Assembly: GCA_008636095.1 (NCBI GenBank)
Contig: VSJD01000347.1
Coordinates: forward strand, 1-10,000
DNA: 10,000 nt
Source: Kiritimatiellota bacterium
Lineage (GTDB): Bacteria; Verrucomicrobiota; Kiritimatiellia; JAAZAB01
Reading direction: 5' to 3'
Shown one piece after another: positions 1 through 5,346 of this stretch (position 1 is the first letter of the stretch; each line of letters opens with the position of its first letter). The position numbers and the translations under genes are program-made. The notes beneath the pieces were generated by a model that worked only from the letters and a program-made list of their open reading frames with translations, did no database searches and was not told the origin of the DNA.

Positions 1-363
1 ATCCACGACCTTGAAACCTCCACCTTCCAGCATCATACACACCAGGTTCTTGCCGATGTCATGCAGATCGCCCTTGACGGTTCCTACAACGACCGTGCCC
101 TTCGGCTGAACACCGGCGGCGGCCAGGAGCGGCTTCAACTGTTCCATGCCCGCCTTCATGGCCCGGGCGGCAATCAGCACTTCCGGCACATAGACTTCGT
201 TCTTCTTGAACCGCTCGCCAATAATGCTCATGCCGGTCAGCAGGCCCTTATTCAGAATGTCGACCGGTTTGACATTTTCCGCAACGGCCTTCGCGACCAG
301 TTCCTTGACGTCCTTGGCCTTGCCCTTGATCAAGTTCTCCGAGATTTGCTCCAAGATACTCAT
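1..363 (-). CDS. Corrinoid (B12-binding) methyltransferase protein, C-terminus cut by window edge
   Basis: The reverse strand reads 121 codons from the ATG at 363-361 with no stop, so the gene continues past base 1. Residues 1-85 form the helical cap domain of methyltransferase corrinoid proteins (MSILEQISENL... through a segment with GERF and YVPEVL). Residues 88-121 start the Rossmann-like B12 domain with GTVKGDLHDIGKNLV. D99-x-H101-x-x-G104 is the family DxHxxG motif, whose histidine is the lower axial cobalt ligand. By family knowledge this is a cytoplasmic methyl carrier between a substrate-specific methyltransferase (methylamine, methanol, methoxylated aromatic or similar) and a second methyltransferase; the substrate cannot be told from this part. 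A perfect AGGAGG (369-374) lies 5 nt before the ATG, which fixes the start. A palindrome sits directly upstream of that site. The gene diverges from the PocR-like AraC gene at 578. Confidence 0.93.
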   Translation of the reverse strand, partial: MSILEQISENLIKGKAKDVKELVAKAVAENVKPVDILNKGLLTGMSIIGERFKKNEVYVPEVLIAARAMKAGMEQLKPLLAAAGVQPKGTVVVGTVKGDLHDIGKNLVCMMLEGGGFKVVD

Positions 364-377
364 GCCATCCTCCTGTT

Positions 378-420
378 TGCCCGCCTGCAGTCCGTCAACT
401 GACGGACAGCATGGCGGGCA
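378..420. repeat. 43-base interrupted palindrome in the corrinoid gene leader
   Basis: Three successive stem segments pair exactly: 378-385 with 413-420 (TGCCCGCC/GGCGGGCA), 386-388 with 409-411, and 390-397 with 400-407 (GTCCGTCA/TGACGGAC). Only an A/A mismatch (389/408) and one unpaired base (412) interrupt them. In the minus-strand transcript the hairpin ends 3 nt before the AGGAGG of the corrinoid gene. It could be a translational control hairpin, a two-fold operator for the divergent regulator, or a dispersed extragenic palindrome. The sequence alone does not decide between these. Confidence 0.8.
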
Positions 421-526
421 GGTTTGTTGCCCGGCTTGTTTACTACGCTGACCACTTTTCCCAATACGGCTTAAAAAGACATACCTACCATACGGGAACC
501 CCGGATAAAAGATAGACAAATAATGC

Positions 527-555
527 TTGATTTTATAACATTCTTGCTGTATTAA
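527..555 (+). promoter_or_regulatory. Possible sigma-70 type promoter for the AraC gene
   Basis: TTGATT at 527-532 and TATTAA at 550-555 are separated by 17 bp in an AT-rich stretch. Each box differs from consensus by two bases. If real, transcription would begin near 562, leaving only about 16 nt before the ATG at 578 but about 46 nt before the alternative ATG at 608. This is a pattern match only. Confidence 0.3.
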
Positions 556-577
556 AAAAAATAGTGCCGAATATTTA

Positions 578-1912
578 ATGTTTTTTCAGCCGGTACGGCC
601 TGGTTTTATGACAATTCTATCCAAGCGCATGATCGCGGAAGTTTGCCGATCCTACCACCGGGCTTTCGGTTTGCACGCCTTGCCCATCACCATAAGCGGC
701 GAACGCTGGCCGGACCGGCCATCGCCGGCGGACCGGCCATCGCCGGCGGACCGGCCATCGCCGGCGGACCGCTCATCAGCGGCGGACCGCTCGTTAGTGG
801 AGCGCCTGCCGACGACCGTACAGACGCGGGCCTACAGTTTGCAGGAAGCATTGCATTGGGGCGAACCGTACCTGTTTTATCCCGTGGCCGGCCTGATGAG
901 CTGGGTGGTAGCCCTGGTGGACCAGCACGCCGTGCGGGGCGGCTTGCTGGGCGGCGAGGTGCGGCCCCAGGGCAAGCCACTGGCAGAAAGCGTGCAGGGT
1001 CTGGTGAACCAGGGCATCGCTCTGCCGACCGCGCGGCGGTATATCGCCCGCCTGCCGGTCTGGAGCACCGAGCGCATCCGCGAAGCGGCCATGGCCCTTG
1101 AAAAAACATTTTACCAGATCAGCGGCTGGAAGCCGCTACTTTTGGAGGAAAACCGGCTCAAGGCCGCCCAACAGCGGCAAATCGCGGAAGCCATCGAAGA
1201 TCAGAAAAAAAACGGCCAGACCGCCTACCCGATTGACAAGGAACGCATGTTGCTCTCGCTGATCCGCGCGGGCGATCAGAACGGCGCGCGGCGCGTGCTT
1301 AATGAAATGTTAGGCGCCATGTACCTGTTTTCGCCCAAGCTGGCGGTCCTGCGCGCACGGAGCATCGAAATGATGGGCTACCTCACGCGGGCCGCCGTCG
1401 AGGACAGCCCGCTCATGGAGCCGCTCATCGAGCGTAACCACCAGTGGATGCAAAAGCTCATCAGCGCGCCCGACTTTGAAATGCTGTCCCACGTTCTGAT
1501 GCAGGCCCTGGACGACTTCATGCAGGGTATTTACGCACATGGTTTCAACATCTATAATCCCAAGGTCAGCCGCATCCTTGACTTTGTCGCCCAGCATTAT
1601 ACCAAGCCGATCACGCTGGAGCAGATCGCCGCGGCCACGGACTTGAGCGTTTTCCGCGTAAGCCACTTGGTGAAGCAAAACACGGGCAAGTCCGTCCTCC
1701 AACACATCATGCAGTTGCGCATCCAGAAGGCACGGCAGTTGCTGGAACGCTCGTCCCTCGGCTGTTCGGAAATCGCCTACGAGCTGGGATTCTGCGACCA
1801 GAGCTATTTCATCAAGCATTTCAAGCGCCTGACCGGCACCACGCCCCGGCGCTATCGCCGTTCGCCATCGACGCCCGGACCTGCACCCCTCACCCCCGCG
1901 AAAGAACAGTGA
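578..1912 (+). CDS. AraC-family transcriptional regulator with PocR-like sensory half
   Basis: The protein has 444 residues. About 18-185 resembles the PocR ligand-sensing domain (VCRSYHRAFGLHALPI near the start, then GEPYLFYPVAGLMSWVVALV). About 223-320 is the helical linker common in such regulators (LIRAGDQNGARRVLNEML). About 330-427 is a complete double-HTH AraC domain, with ITLEQIAAATDLSVFRVSHLVK as first helix-turn-helix and CSEIAYELGFCDQSYFIKHFKR as second, ending TGTTPRRYRR. It should bind DNA in the cytoplasm. PocR itself controls cobalamin-dependent propanediol use, and the divergent neighbour is a corrinoid protein, so local control of that gene is a reasonable inference. The sensor part is unusual in holding five hexapeptide repeats (46-75). 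No ribosome binding site is clear before the ATG at 578; ATGs at 608 and 629 are alternatives that keep the sensor domain. The gene is distinctly GC-rich compared with genes after 2442. Confidence 0.9.
   Translation: MFFQPVRPGFMTILSKRMIAEVCRSYHRAFGLHALPITISGERWPDRPSPADRPSPADRPSPADRSSAADRSLVERLPTTVQTRAYSLQEALHWGEPYLFYPVAGLMSWVVALVDQHAVRGGLLGGEVRPQGKPLAESVQGLVNQGIALPTARRYIARLPVWSTERIREAAMALEKTFYQISGWKPLLLEENRLKAAQQRQIAEAIEDQKKNGQTAYPIDKERMLLSLIRAGDQNGARRVLNEMLGAMYLFSPKLAVLRARSIEMMGYLTRAAVEDSPLMEPLIERNHQWMQKLISAPDFEMLSHVLMQALDDFMQGIYAHGFNIYNPKVSRILDFVAQHYTKPITLEQIAAATDLSVFRVSHLVKQNTGKSVLQHIMQLRIQKARQLLERSSLGCSEIAYELGFCDQSYFIKHFKRLTGTTPRRYRRSPSTPGPAPLTPAKEQ
713..802 (+). repeat. Five tandem 18-bp repeats inside the AraC gene
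   Basis: Units at 713-730, 731-748 and 749-766 are identical (GACCGGCCATCGCCGGCG). Those at 767-784 and 785-802 are diverged copies. The 18-bp period keeps frame and encodes DRPSPA three times, then DRSSAA and DRSLVE, at residues 46-75. Each perfect unit contains the inverted pair CCGGC/GCCGG, so slippage is likely. The identity of the first three copies against the diverged last two suggests recent expansion at the 5' side. Confidence 0.95.
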
Positions 1913-1980
1913 TCGGGGTCTATCTTCGATCTGCACCATGTAGAGTAAAACGAGGCCAGTCGCATGCCCCGCGCCCCGGA

Positions 1981-2010
1981 AGCGCAATGGCTCAACACCA
2001 CCCTTGCGCT
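1981..2010. other. Inverted repeat after the AraC gene
   Basis: AGCGCAA (1981-1987) pairs exactly with TTGCGCT (2004-2010), and TGG (1988-1990) can pair with CCA (1998-2000). It lies 69 bp after the AraC stop codon. A short T run follows only at 2021-2024, so a role as an intrinsic terminator is weakly supported. No gene is recognisable between 1913 and 2058. Confidence 0.35.
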
Positions 2011-2058
2011 CCTGATCCAGTTTTGACATTCTCTTCCCCATGGAAGTGCTCTTTCAGG

Positions 2059-2093
2059 CTAGTGTAGTGTTTCATAAATACATTGACTTTTGG
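2059..2093 (+). repeat. Left terminal inverted repeat
   Basis: This 35-base arm begins CTAGTGTAGTG and ends GACTTTTGG. It matches the reverse complement of 2303-2337 at 34 of 35 positions; the one difference is A at 2082 against G in the inverted copy. Confidence 0.93.
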
Positions 2094-2192
2094 CCGAAGG
2101 TTTTCCGCGCACCGGCCAGTCGCGCATGCGACGGGCATGCCCAAAGGCCTGTCCTCGCATGCGCAACACCGCCGGGCGCGGAAAGCGTTCGG
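2094..2192. repeat. Left foldback arm of the element
   Basis: Nested pairs are 2094-2098 with 2188-2192 (CCGAA/TTCGG), 2102-2110 with 2176-2184 (TTTCCGCGC/GCGCGGAAA), 2112-2116 with 2171-2175 (CCGGC/GCCGG) and 2122-2130 with 2156-2164 (GCGCATGCG/CGCATGCGC). A terminal loop region follows that holds the perfect palindrome GGGCATGCCC (2133-2142). Pairing starts on the base right after the terminal repeat. A mini-stem TCCC-TTG-GGGA fills 2193-2203 between this arm and the next. Confidence 0.75.
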
Positions 2193-2203
2193 TCCCTTGG
2201 GGA

Positions 2204-2302
2204 TGCGGCGGCGAATCCGGCGGGGCTGCGTTCCACGAGGCGGAACATACCTTCGGGTATGCTCACGCCTCGTGCGCCTTGCTCCGCCGGTTCGGCGCCG
2301 CA
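2204..2302. repeat. Right foldback arm of the element, UUCG-capped
   Basis: Nested pairs are 2204-2210 with 2296-2302 (TGCGGCG/CGCCGCA), 2212-2215 with 2291-2294, 2217-2226 with 2281-2290 (one G/T wobble), 2234-2242 with 2266-2274 (CACGAGGCG/CGCCTCGTG) and 2246-2251 with 2256-2261 (CATACC/GGTATG). The loop is TTCG closed by C-G, the very stable cUUCGg tetraloop of RNAs. The arm ends on the base before the right terminal repeat. The tetraloop suggests that the RNA form, or a hairpin in single-stranded DNA, matters. Confidence 0.78.
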
Positions 2303-2337
2303 CCAAAAGTCAACGTATTTATGAAACACTACACTAG
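2303..2337 (-). repeat. Right terminal inverted repeat
   Basis: This is the inverted copy of 2059-2093, ending ACACTACACTAG at 2337. It is immediately followed by TTTCA, which also occurs at 2052-2056 just before the left end. Confidence 0.93.
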
Positions 2338-2441
2338 TTTCAATGGGCACGTATCCGTACCGCCAGAAAAGCGTAATTTTACAAACATTGGCATTTAGAT
2401 AAAGACGGTGTGCAAACTATTCACCATGCCGGAGAAAATTA

Positions 2442-3479
2442 ATGAAAAAGCACCGTGTTGCAATTATTGGCTGTGGGGCTCGCGGAAGAGATCATGTAAA
2501 ATCATATCAATGGCTGCCTGAAGCTGAAGTCGTCGCCGGATGCGATGTAGCTTCGGAGAAAAGCCGTAAATTTGCCGGGGAATTCGGAATACTTCCATAT
2601 ACTGACGCCGAAAAAATGCTAAAAGAAGTGAAGCCGGACCTTGTGCATATTACCACCTATCCGGATGTGCGCATTCCATTGATGATGCTGGTCTCGGATT
2701 GTAATGTTCCGGCCTGCACAACTGAAAAACCGGTTGCCGCCAGGGTTTCCGACTGGAAACAGCTGTGCGCGCTGGAGGCCCGCAGCAAAACCCGTTTTGC
2801 CGTGAGCCATCAGTGTCGCTGGCAAAAGAATTTTGTCAAGTGTCACAATGCCCTCGAATCAGGGCAACTGGGGCAGATAAAATTTCTGGATATGTCCGCG
2901 GGAATGAACATTTCCGGACAGGGAACCCATATTTTGAACTATGCCATGGCGTTTAATAACAACGTTCCCGTAAAGAGTGTCTTTGGCGCGGCAAGCGGAA
3001 TCGCTGAAATGTCCGCCGCTCATCCCGGACCGGACACCACCATCGGCTATTTGACATTTGCAAATGGAGTTCGCGCCCTGTGGAATAACGGTCCTACCGC
3101 TCCGCGTTGCGGCGACCCGGATGTCATTTGGAAGCATGTTCGGGTGGCGGCCTATGCCGACTTGGGGCGGGTTAGCTGGGAAGAGTTCAATCGCTGGGAA
3201 ATTGTATCGCCGAACGGGGTTGAATCCGGAGACTACGGCGGCATGGACACCTGGACAGAGAATAATCTCAAATCCCAGGCTGATTTTCATCGGGCCATGC
3301 TCGAGTGGGTCAAGGATCCCGGCAAAATACCGGGAACAAATCTCAAACAATCACTGCACGAATGGAAGGTTGTTATAGCGCTTTATGCCAGCGCGCTGGA
3401 GCGGAGGCCGGTCCAGCTCGACAGTTTCAATCCGCAGGACAATCTTTTCGAATACCTGGAAAAAGCCCTGAAAAACTGA
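2442..3479 (+). CDS. Gfo/Idh/MocA family NAD(P)-dependent oxidoreductase
   Basis: The protein has 345 residues, the usual family length. Residues 5-15 (RVAIIGCGARG) are the Rossmann beta-alpha-beta turn with GxGxxG at 10-15 and an acidic residue at the next strand end (GCD, 33-35). The hallmark E95-K96-P97 follows (TTEKPVAA). From about 120 the C-terminal alpha/beta domain contains GTHILNYAMAF (161-171), corresponding to the usual GxHxxD segment, with Asn166 where Asp is more common. These cytoplasmic enzymes oxidise or reduce sugars, inositols and related polyols; the substrate cannot be assigned. A GGAGA at 2431-2435, 6 nt before the ATG, supports the start. No signal peptide is seen, so it is not one of the exported members. 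It precedes the zinc dehydrogenase at 3583 by 103 bp in the same direction, so co-transcription is possible. The inserted element ends 104 bp upstream. Confidence 0.92.
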   Translation: MKKHRVAIIGCGARGRDHVKSYQWLPEAEVVAGCDVASEKSRKFAGEFGILPYTDAEKMLKEVKPDLVHITTYPDVRIPLMMLVSDCNVPACTTEKPVAARVSDWKQLCALEARSKTRFAVSHQCRWQKNFVKCHNALESGQLGQIKFLDMSAGMNISGQGTHILNYAMAFNNNVPVKSVFGAASGIAEMSAAHPGPDTTIGYLTFANGVRALWNNGPTAPRCGDPDVIWKHVRVAAYADLGRVSWEEFNRWEIVSPNGVESGDYGGMDTWTENNLKSQADFHRAMLEWVKDPGKIPGTNLKQSLHEWKVVIALYASALERRPVQLDSFNPQDNLFEYLEKALKN

Positions 3480-3582
3480 CCATTCGAATGTTTCATCACG
3501 GGGATGGCGGAATTTCTGCAATGCGAGCCGAAGCGAAGGCTGGTATGCTGTGGTCGCGTGAAACGAATAAAGGAACAACCAA

Positions 3583-4620
3583 ATGAAAGTCGTCGGCATA
3601 ATCGGAGAACGTCAAAGTCAATTGATGGAAGAACCTGATCCGCACGCCCATGGGGAGTTGGCGCTCGTCAAGATTATTGCGGTCCCAATGTGTACGGAGT
3701 ACAAGGGGTTTGCATCCGGAGAGCAGACCTGCTGCCTGGGGCATGAGGCGGCCGGGGAAGTTGTCGAAGTTACCCAGCCCTCGCGGGTAAAAGTAGGGGA
3801 TCGCGTGGTCGTCATGCCCCTTTATGCTTGCGGTCAATGCCCGCTTTGTCTGAAGGGCGACTACATTTATTGTCAGCATCAGCTTGATTTCCAAAAAGTT
3901 ACCGGACAGGCCACGGGCAACGTTACCTACGCGCAATATCTGCTGAAACAAGATTGGCTGCTTGTTCCAATTCCAGATAAAGTCTCTTATGATCACGCCA
4001 GCATGGCCTGTTGCGGGTTGGGACCGACTTTCGGAGCCATGCAACGCATGCAGGCGGATGCTTTCGATACGATACTGATTGCCGGGATGGGGCCCGTGGG
4101 CTTGGGCGGTATTATCAACGGCTTATTCAGGGGCTTGCGCGTTATTGCCGTGGAATCACATCCTTATCGGGCGAAGCTTGCTCTAAAGCTTGGCGCAACA
4201 GCGGTCATTAATCCACAGGAAGCCGATCCGCTCGGACAGATCATGGATTTGACGCATGGTCTGGGTGTGGACAAATTCATTGACTGTACCGGCGTCCCGG
4301 CTGCCCAGCGGCTTGGTATTGACGCCGTTCGCCGGAGAGGTCAGGTTGCTTTTGTGGGCGAAGGAGGCAACCTGAATATTCACGTCGGCAACGATATGCT
4401 TCGCAAGGGTTTGACCCTGCACGGTTCCTGGCACTTCAACCTTGGCGATGTTCCGCGGTTGATGCAGGTCATAACTAAATCGGCAAAATTGCTGGATGAA
4501 CTGATCACGCACAAATTTGCCATGGAAGATATCCAACGCGCATTTGAACTCCAGTTGACTAAAAACTGCGGGAAAGTAATCCTGTATCCGTGGCAAAAAT
4601 CCGGTTCATTGGCAACATAG
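3583..4620 (+). CDS. Zinc-dependent medium-chain alcohol/polyol dehydrogenase
   Basis: The 345-residue protein has the MDR fold in order. The N-terminal GroES-like domain carries catalytic-zinc ligands C37 (PMCTEY) and H54-E55 (LGHEAAGEVV). The structural-zinc lobe has C83-x2-C86-x2-C89-x7-C97. The nucleotide-binding domain shows G168-M-G170-P-V-G173 and the strand end IAVESH (188-193). The tail KNCGKVILYPW is typical of the sorbitol/threonine/idonate dehydrogenase branch. It should oxidise a secondary alcohol with NAD(P) in the cytoplasm, perhaps the same sugar-derived compound as the upstream Gfo/Idh/MocA enzyme; the exact substrate is not visible. AAGGA at 3570-3574, 8 nt before the ATG, fixes the start. 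The 103-bp spacer before it holds a weak inverted repeat (3482-3486 plus 3491-3495 against 3559-3568) but no gene. Confidence 0.92.
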   Translation: MKVVGIIGERQSQLMEEPDPHAHGELALVKIIAVPMCTEYKGFASGEQTCCLGHEAAGEVVEVTQPSRVKVGDRVVVMPLYACGQCPLCLKGDYIYCQHQLDFQKVTGQATGNVTYAQYLLKQDWLLVPIPDKVSYDHASMACCGLGPTFGAMQRMQADAFDTILIAGMGPVGLGGIINGLFRGLRVIAVESHPYRAKLALKLGATAVINPQEADPLGQIMDLTHGLGVDKFIDCTGVPAAQRLGIDAVRRRGQVAFVGEGGNLNIHVGNDMLRKGLTLHGSWHFNLGDVPRLMQVITKSAKLLDELITHKFAMEDIQRAFELQLTKNCGKVILYPWQKSGSLAT

Positions 4621-4621
4621 A

Positions 4622-4993
4622 TTATTTAAAGCCGAACAATGTGCCTTTACAACAGTTTCTGATCAAACTATCACTACCTATCAAACGAACGCCACCGCCT
4701 TCGTTCCATACTGTTGTATCACTTGTATTTCCCGTGACCGGAATTATGGTATTCCATACCATTAGCTATATATATTCCGGCACCACTCCCATTCGCCGTG
4801 TAATTGGATACAACCCAGTAATTGCTGATAATCGTTGGCGCATAGCCCCAAATGCCCCCTGATTCACCCCCCGGAATTTGCCGGCGATTATGCAATTGGC
4901 AATCCGCCAAGGCCCACCCTTGGAGATCTCAGCCTTATTATTTGCAAGTCCCATTACCATCCATGTCTGCCACCACATAGGCAAAGTTGCCAT
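4622..4993 (-). pseudogene. Decayed beta-helix repeat protein fragment (three frames)
   Basis: The minus strand shows consecutive right-handed beta-helix coils, each in a different frame. First comes NNKAEISKGGPWRIANCIIAG (about 4950-4880), then GGIWGYAP and SGAGIYIANG (about 4860-4760), then NEGGGVRLIGSDSLIRNC (about 4695-4640), ending at a TAA (4622-4624). The alternation of GGG turns with NCII- or IRNC-type strands is the signature of pectate-lyase-like or POMP-type surface proteins. No single frame spans it, and stops interrupt each one. This looks like the frameshifted 3' end of a former surface or exported protein, facing away from the intact genes. The inferred 5' limit is soft, and an independent short gene is unlikely. 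Confidence 0.6.
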
Positions 4994-5074
4994 GTCTCAG
5001 CATTCAATAATTGGATTGACAGGTACGCCAAGGTGATGCGATCCAGCGACCCCGTAAAAAAGATAAAAAAAGGT

Positions 5075-5102
5075 TTGACATACTCCTATATATGTATATT
5101 AT
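5075..5102 (+). promoter_or_regulatory. Candidate sigma-70 promoter (upstream)
   Basis: A perfect TTGACA at 5075-5080 is followed after 16 bp by TATTAT (5097-5102, one mismatch to TATAAT). It sits at the start of an AT-rich tract that drives toward the lipoprotein gene. If used, the leader would be about 240 nt. Confidence 0.5.
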
Positions 5103-5118
5103 TAGTACTATTAATAAC

Positions 5119-5148
5119 CATAAATAGACATAAATATATTGATATAAT
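5119..5148 (+). promoter_or_regulatory. Perfect -10 box preceded by helically phased direct repeats
   Basis: TATAAT occurs at 5143-5148 without a good -35 box at the usual distance. Instead CATAAATA is repeated at 5119-5126 and 5129-5136, exactly 10 bp apart, which puts both copies on the same face of the helix. This arrangement fits an activator-dependent promoter for the downstream lipoprotein gene, with an inferred start near 5155. It could also be chance in an AT-rich tract. Confidence 0.4.
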
Positions 5149-5208
5149 CAGGGCGTTATGTTGAAATTGATGGAAATGGATTTGAAGACGGTGCGTCCAT
5201 TGAAAAAC

Positions 5209-5243
5209 TTGTCCCGCGTTTGGCGGGATCCAGCGCGGGACAA
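5209..5243 (+). promoter_or_regulatory. Leader hairpin with an alternative inner pairing
   Basis: TTGTCCCGCG (5209-5218) pairs exactly with CGCGGGACAA (5234-5243) around a 15-nt loop. The same left arm can instead pair with GCGGG in the loop (5213-5217 with 5223-5227), so the two folds exclude each other. It lies about 100-140 nt upstream of the lipoprotein start. There is no T run after it, so it is not a simple terminator. Confidence 0.45.
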
Positions 5244-5294
5244 TTGGATAACGAACTCAACCGGACAAACTCGCCCAAGGTGAGTAAAACCAAG

Positions 5295-5314
5295 GTGACA
5301 GGAAATTCTGTCAC
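5295..5314 (+). promoter_or_regulatory. Second leader hairpin before the lipoprotein ribosome binding site
   Basis: GTGACAG (5295-5301) pairs exactly with CTGTCAC (5308-5314) around a 6-nt loop. It lies 19 nt before the AGGAGGT (5334-5340). It may be an mRNA-stabilising hairpin or a two-fold operator. Confidence 0.4.
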
Positions 5315-5346
5315 GGATTCAGAAAAATCAAGAAGGAGGTGCGGTG

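Larger units (their letters stand above)
2059..2337. mobile_element. 279-bp MITE-like element with 35-bp terminal inverted repeats and cloverleaf fold
   Basis: The ends 2059-2093 and 2303-2337 are inverted copies over 35 bases with a single mismatch, both beginning CTAGTGTAGTG when read inward. The interior splits into self-complementary arms that abut one another and the terminal repeats: 2094-2192, 2193-2203 and 2204-2302. No transposase or plausible protein fits inside; reading frames through it cross the palindromes and differ by strand. This matches a non-autonomous (MITE-type) element mobilised in trans, but a structured RNA or a folded single-stranded DNA substrate is also possible. 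CTAG at both ends may be a duplicated target; alternatively TTTCA occurs at 2052-2056 and 2338-2342. The element ends 104 bp before the oxidoreductase start and may have inserted into its upstream region. Confidence 0.85.

Noticed and set aside
61..451. Plus-strand frames over the corrinoid gene
   Set aside because: They mirror the minus-strand corrinoid protein, which has a clear DxHxxG motif and ribosome binding site.
713..802. Tandem repeats considered as a CRISPR array
   Set aside because: There are no spacers; the 18-bp units are contiguous and in frame within a gene.
643..1109. Frames rich in G, A and P on both strands over the 18-bp repeats
   Set aside because: They are low-complexity shadows of the AraC coding sequence.
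1981..2024. Inverted repeat as an intrinsic terminator for the AraC gene
   Set aside because: The T run is only four bases and 11 bases distant, so it is listed only as an inverted repeat.
1310..2041. 243-codon minus-strand frame opposite the AraC gene
   Set aside because: It is antisense to the well-supported HTH domain and arises from high GC content; no recognisable domain.
2040..2398. Several open frames on both strands through the element, sharing a VVFHKY-type peptide
   Set aside because: The shared peptide is produced by the terminal inverted repeats read from either side. The frames cross palindromes, overlap each other and have no protein character.
4590..5164. Plus-strand frames in the gap after the zinc dehydrogenase
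   Set aside because: They have no ribosome binding sites and unusual composition; the minus strand gives the better explanation (beta-helix remnant).
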